A DNA stretch of 64,000 nt from Acanthopleura granulata (GCA_016165875.1 JABBOT010000012.1:12832984-12896983); one strand, 5' to 3'. Counted from the stretch's first letter, positions 1-11,701 are shown. Notes: a model not told the origin generated them from the letters alone. A program made the numbers and translations.

Positions 1-1190
1 TCTGTAGTTTGGCCAGGCAGGCCATCTACAAAGCCAGGAATTTGTTTATCTTTGAACATAAAACTGTTCCACCTATAGCTGTTGTTAAATCAATGTTAGG
101 AAACACGTGAAATGTTCTGATCACATTTCAAAAGCCGGGTTCTTCATTTAAACTCCAACGTCAAACTTTACAACTCAAATATTATTGCCACACACCTACC
201 TTAATATAAACCTAGCTTTATTTGAATATGACGGTTGTATACCTGCTTCTGGTCGACGTGCACTTTTCATCTGAATAAAATTATTTTTTGAAAGAAAATA
301 AAGGCACTAGTTCCTTACCGCCATCAAGCCCTGGTCCAACCAAGTCGCGTGTTCACGAACTCACCTCTCGCAGAGCTGGCTGCGATGATTGATGGTTATT
401 GTGGTTTACACCGACCATAAATCTAAGTGTGGCGCTAAACACCCGTAAATATATGTGAGGAGTTAAAACGAACAAGTCATCAAATGAAACAGTTTAATGT
501 ATAGAAGACAGCTTAAAACACTCATTTCTGTACAAACAAACTTTGTGACATTTAGACCTGATATTTTCCGCTTTTGAACTTTATTAGATAGATCTTGATT
601 TCGAGACTTCAATAAACTTATGACCATCCCACAAGCTTGTGTTCAAAGAATAAAAAACAAACAGTGCCATGTAAGAGTAATTCCATTATTGATCTCAAAT
701 GCAAGATCAAAGCAGTTACTTTTATTCATGCAACAACGAGTCGTACACTTCATTAAACAGTGTAGATGTTGAACTAGAGATAATTTGATTTTTACATCAC
801 GTGGCATTACATTGATGTATTCTTTGTTTTTTAAATTGACATTTCATGCTTATATTTCTGATCCGGCATGTCTTCCATCACATGGGAGGCTAGATAATCT
901 ATTTATGGGAAAATTATTTGAACATTGTAACGTTCAAAGGAAACAGTTTTCTGCCTTTGCATGATCAGATTGATTTAACTTTATCCCACTCCATACTGTA
1001 GAATAAATGCAAGAAAAAACACATCAAGATAGCAAATTATGTTTATGGCTGATATTAATAATGTCAAAATAGAGCAATTCATTAAAATCATAAATATAAT
1101 TATTATACTTATAAAGGTTATATTTATAACGATTACAGCTAGGATGATTATAATTATGGTGATCGATTTGCTTTTAAATACCTGTTCACT
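1..1190. other. No gene seen; AT-rich spacer
   Basis: No open frame, splice-like exon or RNA gene is supportable here. The only recognisable piece is a possible SINE tail at about 380-456. Base composition is AT-rich, with short runs of AT-only sequence around 1075-1145. Confidence 0.5.
380..456 (+). repeat. Possible degraded SINE tail
   Basis: The words CCGACCATAAATCTAAGTGT and GGCGCTAAACACCCGTAAAT resemble the body and tail of the SINE family found elsewhere in the window, with the middle deleted. The match is short and old, so chance cannot be excluded. Confidence 0.3.
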
Positions 1191-1194
1191 TCGA

Positions 1195-1398
1195 CCATGA
1201 GGTACTTGGTCGAGTGTTCGAATACCGCACTTGTTGTTTCGAATGCGGCCATTAGTCAGGAAATCTGTGGTGTACCTGTCGAAGGTCGGTAAGTTTACAC
1301 GGGAATTTCAGTTGCTTTCACCCATAAATCTGACCGCCATCATTCTAACGAAAATGTCTTGAACACAGCCTCAAATATCACTCAAGTAAATAAACATA
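1195..1398 (+). repeat. Old tRNA-derived SINE copy
   Basis: A tRNA-like head (TTGGTCGAGTGTTCGAATAC) leads into a body with CCCATAAATCTGACCGCCAT and a tail CTTGAACACAGCCTCAAATA followed by AAGTAAATAAAC. Order and length of about 200 bp fit the SINE family of the window. Many substitutions indicate an old insertion. Confidence 0.4.
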
Positions 1399-2227
1399 CA
1401 CATGTGTATAACTAATAATAATCATTAAAGGGTTATCTCTCGCTAATAATCGCAATACCGGCTTTTTAATCCAAATATCTTGTTGAATGGTTTGATGCTT
1501 TTCAACCATTTCTATTCGCTGAGACAAAGGTCAGTATTTATGACCGTTATAAATGTTATGACACGGTAAATCCATACACGCACCTCATTTTCTGCTTGAG
1601 AGGACTTGAACGACTATAATTATGTTCCGATATCTAAGTGTGAAAATGTTGGGCGTTGATCAAATTGGTCGTTTGTTTATGGGTTGAGCCAAATAGTAAT
1701 GAAAGCAAGAGATTGATAACATTGTCCTACTCGCAACGATAAGCCGAAGGCCTTTCACCTTGCAGGCGGTAAACTGGAGGCATTTGCCCATTCGTTTTCT
1801 TATAGCCTGCGATTTTTCAGTCTGCGATGTTTCCTTTCTCATTTATGTAATTAGCTTAGCGGCAAAGGTAGAATTTCATTGGCCATTTTGTTAAACAATA
1901 GCTATTCTCTGTCATCTGCAAGGCAACGATAGCCTTGCGTTCCAGGAACTCACAAATCAAAAACCAAAACAAAAACGAATTGCTCAATAAATCAGTTTAG
2001 CCCACTGTCTATTTACATGAGAAACAGCCTACAAAAGGCAAAACAACCAGAAAATTTTCTGATACTAAAGCTAGGAGCGGAAATTCTGGAGAGGTTCCAT
2101 GAGATTTTAACATGGCTGTGCTGATTGTGGCGGTGTCTGTGATAGCACATTCAGTGTTATTTATGGGGTTTCTAAGAAGAACGAGGATCTCTTGCGGTTG
2201 ACCGACTTCCTCAGATCGCCGTCTCTA

Positions 2228-2334
2228 AGAACCCAGCGGATGCATGGTCGTGGGTTTCCTCCCACCATATTTCTGGCCGGCGGCGTACATCTGAAATACC
2301 CTTGAGTGCGGCGTAAAACATCAATGAAATAATG
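2228..2334 (+). repeat. SINE 3' fragment inside module X
   Basis: Shows GGATGCATGGTCGTGGGTTT, CCTCCCACCAT, GGCCGGCGGCGTACAT and the tail CTTGAGTGCGGCGTAAAACA TCAATGAAAT. The tRNA-like head is missing. It sits between two X segments that are closer together in the 49-kb copy, so it is a nested insertion or a rearranged part of X. Confidence 0.7.
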
Positions 2335-2584
2335 CGTCTCTTATCAGAGGCCATGTCATCAATAGGGGGATGACTTCTGGTCTGTACACAAGGTTGATGG
2401 CTCTCTCCCCCATCAAAAGTTATTGTTTAGTGTCGTGGTCGAAAATCGTGTGCAAAATAACAATGTAAACGGTTACCTTTCATTCATGTATCAGTGTAGC
2501 CAGTTTTGTGTCACAACTTTGGGACATTCATTTAACAAAGTGAACGTATCCTTACTGGCACGCACGGATCGGCCAGTGATACTG

Positions 2585-2655
2585 TGGTTACCGGTGCTTT
2601 CCTTAATTCTAGTCACCAGGGCATGCGAAGTGTGGTTTCAAGCCCCATCTTAGAA
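2585..2655 (+). repeat. tRNA-like segment at the end of module X
   Basis: GTGGTTACCGGTGCTTTCC resembles a Pol III A box region, and GTGTGGTTTCAAGCCCCATC resembles a B box about 45 bp later. Similar tRNA-like segments occupy the same relative place at 50172, 56262 and (minus strand) 24905-24992. It does not fold as an intact tRNA and is read as a SINE head. Confidence 0.4.
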
Positions 2656-2939
2656 AGGGATTGTAGACAACCCCGTTTTCACTGTTCTTCTTCTTTTTTT
2701 TGTCTTCTTTGGAGGGGGGTGGGTAGGGGGCAATGATGACAGTAAGCTATAGACGACAATCTAACTTATTGTCCTTTTGAGGGCAAGTTGTCCTCAACAA
2801 ATCAAAGTGTCTTGCCAGAGATCTGTTCCAATGTCGACATATTTGTATAGTGCTGCCTCACGAGAACCAGCTATAATAGTGATTGGCTTGCTCTTATCAC
2901 GCCAGACAGAATCAGAAATACCCCGCTCATGTCAGGCAA

Positions 2940-3480
2940 ACTATGGGTAGGGAGAGACTCTGCCTTTGATCTACTGCTCCCATGTTCTGTATATGGGAGA
3001 ATTTCGAGAAATCTTTGTTGGTTTTTCTCAGCAAAAAGTTAAAAAATATACAATGTAAGAAACTAATTCTTGCAGATTTGTAATCCTGACAACATGGAAC
3101 ACCAGAACCTTTGGTTAATCATTTCATGCAATATTTAGGGATGATGTAATTTTTAACTTCGGAGGTTAATTACAGCCTAATTTGCATATCAAATTTAATG
3201 TGCAAGGTTAACTGAGTAGGGTCATCCACCTAGAAACAGCGAATATAACTTCCACCAGACAGATATACCCGTTTGTGTGACGAAGACTTTTTAACATTAC
3301 CAATGAAATTCAAAATGGCGACTAAATCAGGTGACTGACCAATAGACACTAACGTCAAAAGTTGCTTCACATGTTCATTATTAAGACGGCAAAGTTTGGA
3401 TATCCTACCTTCATTAGTTTGGGAGATATTGCAATTTTACGAGAGGATTAATAATAATAATGATAATAATAATAATAATC
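2940..3480 (-). repeat. SR repeat, inverted copy
   Basis: Read on the minus strand it begins with the ATT microsatellite and TAATCCTCTCGTAAAATTGC. It runs collinear with 42062-42640, including CAACTTTTGACGT, TGGTCAGTCAC, a CAAATTAGGC-like word and GTAATCCTGAC-like words, and ends at a word shared with 42628 (AGCAGTAGATCAAAGGCA). It is truncated just inside the R half. Homology to 40863-41420 is also clear. Confidence 0.65.
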
Positions 3481-3600
3481 CGAACGATTTCAAGAGGCAT
3501 CCCACAGGGAACCTGTGTAGACCCCTTATGATAATCCGAACGAAAACCAAAGGGATTCAAGAATGAATGGCTTGAACCCCTAATAATCTGAACGATTTGA
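3451..3600. repeat. (TAA)n microsatellite and degenerate 54-bp repeat
   Basis: A TAA-rich run occupies 3448-3479. It is followed by three copies of TAATCCGAACGA-like sequence at 3476, 3532 and 3584, spaced 56 and 52 bp. The first copy (TAATCCGAACGATTTCAA) recurs in reverse at about 39308-39325, again next to an ATT run, so this is a boundary module of the SR repeat. Confidence 0.6.
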
Positions 3601-3631
3601 GTGGGTGTCTCAGCCACTTGGCCACCTGGTG

Positions 3632-3695
3632 ACAAAAGTGATATCTAACTAATGAAATATCACTTTTATCAGTAAAGGAAATCCTCGGATTTCAA
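3632..3695. repeat. Double-hairpin motif, copy 1
   Basis: AAAAGTGATAT (3634-3644) pairs perfectly with ATATCACTTTT (3657-3667) across a 12-nt loop. A second stem, GAAATCC (3678-3684) with GGATTTC (3687-3693), follows at once. The same arrangement recurs at 12125-12205, including the downstream TGATGTATA word. Confidence 0.7.
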
Positions 3696-3699
3696 TGAT

Positions 3700-4890
3700 G
3701 TATACATAATAAAATGTTTTGCCATAAATACCACATTATTCCTTTTTTATGTACTTGTGTCATCACTGGATAAACTCTGCACACAAGTGAATATTGTGAT
3801 CGTTCAGTGGGAGAAGATCCATAAAAAAGAACAAAGAAACCATGGTCAACAAAAAACCAGTCATGCCAATCGATACCGGGAGAAGGCTAAAGTATCAGCT
3901 GAACTATCAGCTAAGTTTGTGTAGTTCTCATTCTTCTCCATTGTAATCTTCAAACTGCAAGTCCAAGATCCATCAGATCATCTCAAAGTATGAACTGCTT
4001 CTGTATAGCCGGACACACATCTGATCGCCTGGATTCAGCTACAAACTTTGGTAGACAGCAAAGCTGTCGGAGCAACAGGCATTCGGATTAACCTGGAACA
4101 GGACCGGAAACACAGGTGGTGAGATTTTTGGTAATGAGACCAATGATGAATGGTGTGGTTGACGAGTTGTTGCCGTCAGTGTTGCGAGTTCTTGCAAGAG
4201 TGGTGAAAGCGTCAAAACTAAGGAATTTAGAAAGGACATCTTTGATAAGACAGATCTGAACTTTTCAAACATGACAACAAGCCACAAATTATAATGTTTT
4301 ATATTTTGCATAAAAGTGACAACAGGGACAAGAATTTTACAAGTCTTTCATTTTTGAATTCAATAGCATTAGAGTATCTAGTATACCTGTGTGCAAATAT
4401 GTATTATAGGTGCAACCGTATCCTGTTTTAGAATCATTATGTCAAATATGTTAACGTTTTCTCTACCACCAGAGCAGAGCGTACTAAACCAGAGTCTCTG
4501 ATGAGACAGGAGCTCTACTGGTTGGAACAAAATTAACACTGAGTCGATGACAAAAATTATGTGTGTATAACGGACAATGGGCAATCAGATTAACACTCAG
4601 AAATATGTATCTTGATTCACTTGTATCAAGTTTTGTTGAAATCGAACAAAAACTGTAACAGTAATTAGTAGCATCTTGAAAGAAATGTTAGAAAGACAGG
4701 CGCATGACCTACAAGTTAGGATTTGATCTCACCAAAGGAAGCCGACATGATATTGTATCTGTAGCCAGAGTTTAAAAATGGCTTGGAATTTAGATAGAGA
4801 TATTGTTTTCCACTTGCACTGAAGCATTTGTGGTTTCCGTATAAGTGTTGTAATGAACGTTTTCTCTTTCTAGCGAAGTTTTCTTTATTT
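3700..4890. other. No gene or clear repeat seen
   Basis: Several open frames of up to 90 codons occur on the minus strand, but none shows a recognisable domain, and their lengths are as expected by chance for this AT content. Confidence 0.4.
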
Positions 4891-5110
4891 ACATTGGGGG
4901 CCGTTCATAAAGTGTGTACGCTCAAATATTTGACCCTCTCAACCCTCTACGAATCTTGTGCGATATGCGTAGACACTTTGGTGGACTTTATGAACCACAC
5001 TGAGCACGCTGAACAACAGTGACGTCACACATAATCATTTTAGTTTCCACATTAAACACCGGTGTAGTGCTAAATGTAACGATCAGAGGCTCTTTAGCAG
5101 CTGAAGGTAT
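4890..5110. repeat. Short element with inverted repeats GTTCATAAAGT
   Basis: GTTCATAAAGT (4903-4913) is mirrored exactly by ACTTTATGAAC (4985-4995). The next segment, ACCACACTGAGCACGCTGAA followed by a GTGACGTCAC word, resembles 16540-16610 (ACCATACTGAATACACTGAA, then GATGTCACAG). It may be a MITE remnant; no target-site duplication was identified. Confidence 0.35.
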
Positions 5111-5119
5111 CTGTGACGT

Positions 5120-6230
5120 CACTGCTCTTCAGGTTCTATATGGTCAATAAAATAAACGATGCAATCAAAATATTTGACTATTTTTAATATTTGAGTGTAA
5201 TTTGGTGGAAAAACAATGTAAAAAAAATCAATGAAAACATTTTTAAATACAGTTTTTCATGCTCTGTTCACTCATCACAACTTTAATTTTGAGTCGTTTT
5301 TCACTATTTTTTCCCGGCAGTCGGAAATAGAGTTCTTCTCGAATATATTTAAATCCAACACCACACAGGTCTTATTATACAGTATTACATTGCTTGAAGC
5401 CAAAAAACTTCAGACGCTTCGAGAAACTGGCCCTGGGCATTTCATACATATGATTCTTTGTAATATACATGAATGCAAAATGCAACCAGAGTCCAATTTA
5501 ACATGTAATTTTTATCCTGATATTATGTTTGAACACTGTGACCCATTGGTTTCAATCTGGTTACCGTCTGCTTGCAAGTGCATTGGCAGTTAGAGAAATG
5601 GGTTTATACCTGTGTGTAATAGGGGTATAACCTTCCTGAAATTACGATATGATCCAGAGATCCTGAAATGACCAGAACCAAATGCCAGGCCTAACATTAA
5701 CATCGTAAATTTACTAGTTTGAAGGTAAGTAAAGTTGGAATGTTGGAATGTAATGAAAATCAATCTGGAGACTGAAAAACATTATCAATGAGGACATTTA
5801 TTCCACTGGGGTAAACAAATTCATGTGATGTTTTTCAAACATTTGCTGCATATCCCGAGGTAGATATGAAACACAGATCTTCACATTGAAAGTTAGGAAA
5901 ACAGCAGAGAGTAACTGATTTACAGAAATTTATACAAACAAAAATGAATAGTGATAGAGATTTCTACAGTAGTTCTCTTGCTTCCTCCCTGTGACGTGCA
6001 GTTCTAGTGCTCCCACCACTTATACCGGACGCCGTCCAGGAAAAATCAGCGTACTGGAAACCTGTGCCTGTAACAAGTGCGACAAGTATATTTGAGGAGT
6101 TAGGATGTCAGGCCTCATCCACTCGTTTGAAGCAAGAGAGATTATGATTAGAAAGTTTTTTTCCGATCCTGGTTTGGTTTGTCATTGTTGCCTACTCATA
6201 GGTCTCCTTTTTCCTCTTCTCTGTTTCAAT
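5120..6230. other. No gene seen
   Basis: A 120-codon open frame at 5231-5593 on the plus strand has no domain I recognise and is within chance length for this base composition. Around 5997-6060 the words GCTCCCACCACTTATACCGG and GACGCCGTCC faintly resemble a SINE body. Confidence 0.35.
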
Positions 6231-6237
6231 CAAAGTA

Positions 6238-6648
6238 ATTAAACAAGTGACGAACAATGGCGATCGAAGTAGCTAAACAAGTGACAAGAAATTGCAAACT
6301 AAATGGCTAAACAAGTAACAGCGAGTGGCAATCGAAGTGGCTAAATAAGTAACAAGAAATTGCAAACGATGTGGCTGAACTAATAATAATCATTGGCAAA
6401 CGAATTGGCCATACAGGTAACGAGCAATGACAATCGAAATGGCTCAACAAGATACAATCAATGGCAATCGAACTTGCTAAACAAGTAACGGCAATCCAAC
6501 TAGATAAACATGTAACGGCAATACAACTAGATAAACAAGTAACAAGGAATGACAATCGAAGTGACTAAACAAGTAACAAGCAGTGGCAATCAAAGAGGCT
6601 GAACAAGTAACAAGCCATGACAATTGAAGTAGCTAAACAACAAAGAAT
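6238..6648. repeat. Minisatellite, about 34-bp unit
   Basis: About a dozen degenerate units approximating CAAGTAACAAGCAATGGCAA plus TCGAAGTGGCTAAA run head to tail. Some internal units are shortened (around 6480-6530). Open frames on the minus strand here are by-products of the repeat. Confidence 0.8.
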
Positions 6649-6732
6649 GATATGTGCAATGTGAAGTGTGTGTGTGGGTGGTGGGGGAGGGGTTAGTTAT
6701 GTCAAGGACTGTCAAGGTCTTTTATTTCGCCC

Positions 6733-6801
6733 TTCGTCGTTTATTTTTTCGGCGGTTCGTCGTTTACTCTTTCGACGGTTCGTCGTTTATATTTTTTGAC
6801 G
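6733..6801. repeat. Three 23-bp tandem units
   Basis: Units start TTCGTCGTTTA at 6733, 6756 and 6779 and end with CGGCGG, CGACGG and TGACG. The exact 23-bp period and low divergence suggest a recent local amplification between two larger minisatellites. Confidence 0.85.
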
Positions 6802-6873
6802 CTTGTGTTGTTGGGTTATGGGGAATAGTTGAGTGTTATGTTATTTCGGGTAGGTGCAATATAAACTAACTAA

Positions 6874-7660
6874 ACTAAGGGAAATCAAGGCAACTGAATA
6901 ACAAGGCAACTAAATAACAAGGCAACTAAATAAGAAATCCCGGCAAATAAAGGGAAGAAAGGAAGAAAGAGAAATCGCGGCAAAGAAAGAAATCGCGTCA
7001 AAGAAGGGAAGGAATTCGGTGCAAAGAAAGGAAGGAAGTTAGGGCAAAGAAAAACAAATCAAGGCAAGGCAACTGAATACACAAATCAAGGCAAGGCAAG
7101 TAAATAAAGAAATCAGGGCAAGGCAAATAAATACACAAATCGAGGCAAGGCAAATAAATACACAAATCAAGGGAAGGCAAATGTATACACAAATCAAGGC
7201 AAGGTAAATAAATACACAAATCAAGGGAAGGAAAAAAATGCACAAATCAAGGGAAGACAAAAAATACACAAATCAAGGCAAGGCAAATGTATACACAAAT
7301 CAAGCCAAGGCAGAAAAATAAAGAAATGAAGGCAAGGCAAATACATACACAAATCAAGGCAAGGCAAAAAAATAAATAAATCAAGACAAGGCAAATAAAT
7401 AAAGAAATCAAGGCAAAGCAATTAAATAAACAAATCAAGGCAAAGCAAATGTATACACAAATGAAGGCATGGCAAATAAATAAAGAAATCAAGGCAAGGC
7501 AATCCAATAAACATATCAAAGTAATTAAAGAAATCAAGGCAATTTAATAAACAAACCAAGACAAGAGAATTAAATAAACAAATCAAGACAAGGGAATTAA
7601 ATAAACAAATCAACACAAGGGAATTAAATAAACAAAGAAAGGCAAATAAAATAACAAATC
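6874..7660. repeat. Minisatellite, about 26-28-bp unit
   Basis: Roughly 28 degenerate head-to-tail units of the type AATCAAGGCAAGGCAAATAA plus ATACAC. Left-hand units are shorter (AAGGCAACTAAATAAC), and the right end drifts to AAGGGAATTAAATAAACAAA. Four overlapping minus-strand frames read through it as Cys/Leu/Ile-rich repeats, which argues against a real protein. Confidence 0.85.
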
Positions 7661-7699
7661 GCGAATCGATGTCGATAAGAAATCGCGACACTAAAAGTT

Positions 7700-8045
7700 G
7701 TTAGTAAATAAACTGAGGAACTAAGTATGGAAACTAAGGAACTAACTTAATAAGCCAGTTGTTTAACTTGATATTTTTATCAATTACTATACCATAAATA
7801 GACTAAATGAATGAAACTAAATAAACTAACTTAAATAACTAAATAAACGAACTTAAATAACTAAATGAACTAAATAAACTAAACCACTAAATAAGCTAAA
7901 CAGATAAGGAAATATCAAGGTAAACAACTGGCTTATGAACTATAAGATTAAATAACATAAAGAGACTGACAATAGAATAACTAATAATTTACTTCACTAT
8001 CACTATATCAAGGTAAACAACTGGCTTATAAACTATAAGGTTAAG
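7700..8045. repeat. ACTAAATAA-rich satellite with inverted and direct repeats
   Basis: ATAAGCCAGTTGTTTAACTT (about 7749) is the reverse complement of AAGGTAAACAACTGGCTTAT at 7917-7936, with one mismatch, and the latter recurs in direct orientation at about 8010-8029. Between them is a satellite of AACTAAATAAACTAACTTAA type. The 7749-7936 interval has the shape of a MITE with about 26-bp terminal inverted repeats. Confidence 0.6.
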
Positions 8046-8152
8046 TTCCAGGTTAACCCATCATGCACCACGGACTGCACGCTAAGGTGGCTTCCAAAGA
8101 AAGATATCTCATGACGGGGACATGGAAATAACGACAAGCAAATCTGTGACAA

Positions 8153-8180
8153 TTATTTATTTATTTATTTATTTATTTAC
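8153..8180. repeat. (TTTA)n microsatellite
   Basis: Six to seven TTTA units. The adjacent sequence does not continue into the SINE body, so it is either an orphan A-tail of a lost SINE or an independent simple repeat. Confidence 0.85.
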
Positions 8181-8359
8181 AGCACGAAAGGTGTCAAGAT
8201 ATGATATAAAAAATATCTCAAATGTGAAGACCACCCCAGGCTGATCACAGCGACATGCACATTACTGAAGCGCTCAATGAAAATAAATATCAACAAAACA
8301 CAACTCGGCTAATGTAGTGTTTTGCTTCTCACGGGGGTCTCTCTGCGTGCTCTATGTGC

Positions 8360-8430
8360 CTTACAAACAGTCTGAGTGGCTTAAACGGTTAACTGTCTTG
8401 TAAAGTAATCAGATCGAATTTTTCGCATTA
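8360..8430 (+). repeat. tRNA-like sequence, probable SINE head
   Basis: CTGAGTGGCTTAAACGGTTA resembles the D-arm/A box of a Ser/Leu-type tRNA, and GATCGAATTTTTCGC sits where the T-arm would be. The acceptor stem does not pair. Read as tRNA-derived repeat or pseudogene. Confidence 0.3.
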
Positions 8431-9910
8431 TTTTACCAGCAAGATGGTGTCTGTGGTGCGTTTAGCATAAGTGGGAGAGGTCGAACCTTTAAGGTTCTGA
8501 TTTAAATATTTTTCTTTGGTAAAAGTTTACTTTTATTGCAAATTTACTTCTTTGATGAGGTTCCATAGAGATAGGTATCCGTGATAGACTGCACTCCACA
8601 GCTCTCTTATAGTATAAATATGAAGATATTCATTATTTTTATTTCGAGCACGTGTCTTGTACATATAAGAGAACATTATGCGTTTAACGCGTTTGGCTGT
8701 CTGTCCCCGATTGCACTGAAAGTATATGGTGCAAGGCGTAGAGCATGCCTCAACCTGGGGTGCTGGATAATGCCTTCTGACTAACAGTGAACACATTTCC
8801 CAGCCGTCTTAAACTTAGCACCTCCTCCCCCTAATGCACTAATTATGATCTTGGGGTGAGCAACCTTGTAGAATTTAAATCTGGTTAGGTATGCACGAGT
8901 TCAGTAAGGGCGTAATTCCTTTCCAACCACCAATGTACATGTATAAAGTAAGTAGCTGTAAAACTCTCCCAAATTAATATAGTAAATATACATTTTCGAA
9001 ATTTTTGAAGCGCTGCAAGTCAGTAGTATAACTCAACAATTTTGACACTTATCTACGCCTAGAGTCTTTAGACTGGTTGATATTCAGGTTTACAGCTATA
9101 ACATTTTTCTATGACGTGACCTTCAAACATTAAAAAACCCCACCCAATACAATTTTAATTCCAGTTTAGTTACAGGAAAACAATATATCAGAGAGAAAAA
9201 AAAAACAGACTCGTCTTCAACACGCCAAACTGCATGTATGTACCTGTGTACGTTTTCTTTCAAAATTCAAAACCACATGAGTACGTGACGTAACTGACCA
9301 TAATTAACGAGCTTGTGTGGTTTTCAACTGGTTTTAATGAAGTTTTCAAACTTTTAGCCTATTACATGTAGACAAGCATATCGATTTTCAATACAATCGG
9401 ACAACTCAAGCAGTTTTGGAGAGGACAAATTTTCTTGATTTTCCTGATTATCTATAACCTGGGACTAATATAACAGTTCTAGTTCTAGTTACTAATGTAG
9501 ACAGTCAGTCGTCTGTGATTGCCACGTTCTTAACCTTAAGCAGTGTAACTTTGTCCCTTATGTGATTTGCTGACCTGGTCGTGTACCAAGTGACGAGAAT
9601 CCGTCTTGCAACAGCTTTTATACAGTTGAATCACGCGCCGAACTGAACAGCGACATCTGGTGGCTGAGTGAGTATCCTCGACCACAACAAGTGTTTTGCC
9701 GTTAACACATTATTTCTCAATAATGAAAACAATAATAAAACTGCACAATTTCTTATATTAATACAATATCAAAGTAGTTCATTAGTAACTTTATTGCCGG
9801 TTATCAGAAAAGCACCTTTGTGAAATAAGCGTCCATGTTTGGGGAAAAGCGCATGGCTTCATCTCCAAAAAAATTAAAACAAACTAAAGAAAACAAAATG
9901 GCTTCTATCA
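8430..9910. other. No gene seen
   Basis: Two opposed short frames at 8533-8796 overlap each other and show no domain. The rest is AT-rich with no repeat that I could match inside the window. Confidence 0.4.
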
Positions 9911-10146
9911 GTAAATAGAGGATATTGCACAGTGAAGGTTGCATACCATAAATATTGTTCGAGTGAGAGGTGGAAAAGATGGGTTATGAGTTCTACCTCC
10001 CACGAGAACAATATTCATTGTATTCAACCTTCACTGTACAATATTCTATTTATTATATCTACTTTGACAATGTCATGATTTTGTGTATTGAAAGAAGTTT
10101 TGAGCAATGCTTTAGCAGCAGGCCTTAAAGACCTATCAGTAGCGTG
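9911..10146 (+). mobile_element. Fold-back repeat F, copy 1
   Basis: The left arm at 9911-9971 (GATATTGCACAGTGAAGGTT and onward to GAGTGAGAGGT) is the imperfect reverse complement of 9995-10054 (ACCTCCCACGAGAACAATAT to AACCTTCACTGTACAATATT), with a loop of about 23 bp. A further 90 bp (ATGTCATGATTTTGTGTATT, GAAAGAAGTTTTGAGCAATG) is shared with copy 2. Structure fits a fold-back or MITE-like element; no coding capacity. Confidence 0.75.
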
Positions 10147-11700
10147 AGGCTACACACCATAATTAATGCTTCCATGCCCTCAGTAGTAATTGTGGTCATT
10201 TAATTGCATGTTTCCAACTCCATACTTTTGATCGAACTTTCAGAAACTCATAATGGATCTGTGACAATGTGATTATAAACTGATGGCCATAGTACATTTA
10301 TTCCCAGTTTTAAAATCTGTCTCCTCTTGTTGATCTGTTTAGCCTGACCGTCTGAAACCTATGTGCTCACATCAACTTATCTTCCAAATTTTATACACTG
10401 CATACAATCTGTTGAACGTTGTGCACCAACATTAACTACTATTCTCTTAATCCTATGGTTAGTGATGGGTTGAAGGGCACTTTCCTGATTGGCTGACACT
10501 GTCCTGCTGCTTGCCTGTAACTGGGTGGCGTGCTTATTGAAGTTAGGGTGGGTGGTTCAGGAGGTGGGGTAACTGAGCATGCCCCTGTGATTGTCACATG
10601 TGATCACTTTTGGGGTGTATACTTGACTGTGAACATGGCTTTTGTTGTTTTCTTAACTTGTAGCCTATATGTCGCCATTACTAACTGGACAGAAACAGGC
10701 AATATACAGATTTGTCGATACCATTAGATTTGCATTTTTGCAAGAATCGATGTCTCCCACATGGACCTTTTCCATATTTTATTTACATTTGTCAGTCCAT
10801 AGCAGTCCTCAGTAGTGCCGTGCCTGTTGCACTAACTATGTGACCATCGGTGGTTAAACTCTTATGAAAATCATAGGTGAAAGTTGAAATGTCGTTAAAG
10901 ATATGTGTTTTTGGATAACATTGTATCAAAAGTGACTTCCAAATGCTATTTATGCATTAATTTTGTTTGTTCTTGTAGGTTATAGTGAGTTGTTGAAGGA
11001 ACTTTTACAGAATGAAGATATCTTCACTGGTTCTCAAGTTATGATGGTGTGGAGCTCTGAACTTCACACGAAATTGAAAGTCTGAAAAGGGGAGGTAATA
11101 AGGATGGGGGTACCCTTGGGAAATTTCTCATTGACTCTTTGTCTTTGGTTGGATTTGTCTGTCATTTGTCAGCCGTCTTTGAAACATGTTAAGGTGATTT
11201 GTGACGAAAGGGTTTTGAAAAAAGACAACATATGGGGTCCTGTTAAGCAACAGACCACAATTAATGCTTCTGGGTCGAGAGGGACTAAGCTAGTTCCTTT
11301 CTATTTTTAGAGATATTCTCCTTTACTCCTCTATGCTGCCCCTTTTCACTTCTTCTGCTTGCTGGGTAGTATCATTTTGTAACACAGGCTTCAAGTTTCA
11401 TTCCAGGTATAAATTTGTGTGTTTTTCAGGAAATGGAGGCGGATGCACACAAGGCAAAGGTAGTGATAACTCAGGGTTCACTGATCTGTCACTGGGTGGG
11501 CTTGATCCCTGTTAGCTGTTTGTCAAATTTGCAAAAAATTTTATCGGTCGTGCCCTATCAGGAATTTGACTGGAGTTTACTCGGGGGACAGTCACTATGA
11601 GGCCAGGAGGGTTTAGGGCTTGCAGATTTAGGGACAGTGCTGTGAGTCCAAACGTTAACATGTAAGTAAATGGGAAATTAATTGTGGTGTGTGGCCATAA
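10147..11700. other. Segment between the two F repeats; weak coding-like fragments
   Basis: The two F copies are direct repeats around this 1.55-kb segment. At 10979 a TTGTTCTTGTAG acceptor-like site precedes a short open stretch (reading YSELLKELLQNEDIFTGS) that stops at 11085. Further short plus-strand frames lie at 10530-10727, 11104-11310 and 11415-11600. None carries a domain I recognise, so the interior may be ordinary sequence or a decayed element whose ends are the F repeats. Confidence 0.35.
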
Positions 11701-11701
11701 A

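Larger units (their letters stand above)
1490..3000 (+). repeat. Large repeat, module X (copy V)
   Basis: Long collinear similarity to 48895-50170 (plus) and 24905-26110 (minus). Shared words include AGAGATTGATAACATTGTC (about 1707 here, 49211 there), CGATATCTAAGTGT, GGGGTTTCTAAGAAGAACGA and the motif near 2420 (CAAAAGTTATTGTTTAG). The right part, around 2815 (GATCTGTTCCAATGTCGACA), matches 56910 (TCTGTTCCAGTGTCGACATT). No protein was recognised. W, Y and Z modules do not follow; an inverted SR repeat abuts at 2940. Confidence 0.6.

Noticed and set aside
5231..5593. 120-codon plus-strand frame as a gene
   Set aside because: No domain, no splice or polyadenylation context; chance length.
6874..7660. 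CRISPR array
   Set aside because: Units are head to tail with no unique spacers, and the context is eukaryotic.
6998..7691. Overlapping minus-strand frames of 66-96 codons rich in Cys, Leu and Ile
   Set aside because: They are read-through of the 27-bp minisatellite in several frames at once; the repeat explains the openness.
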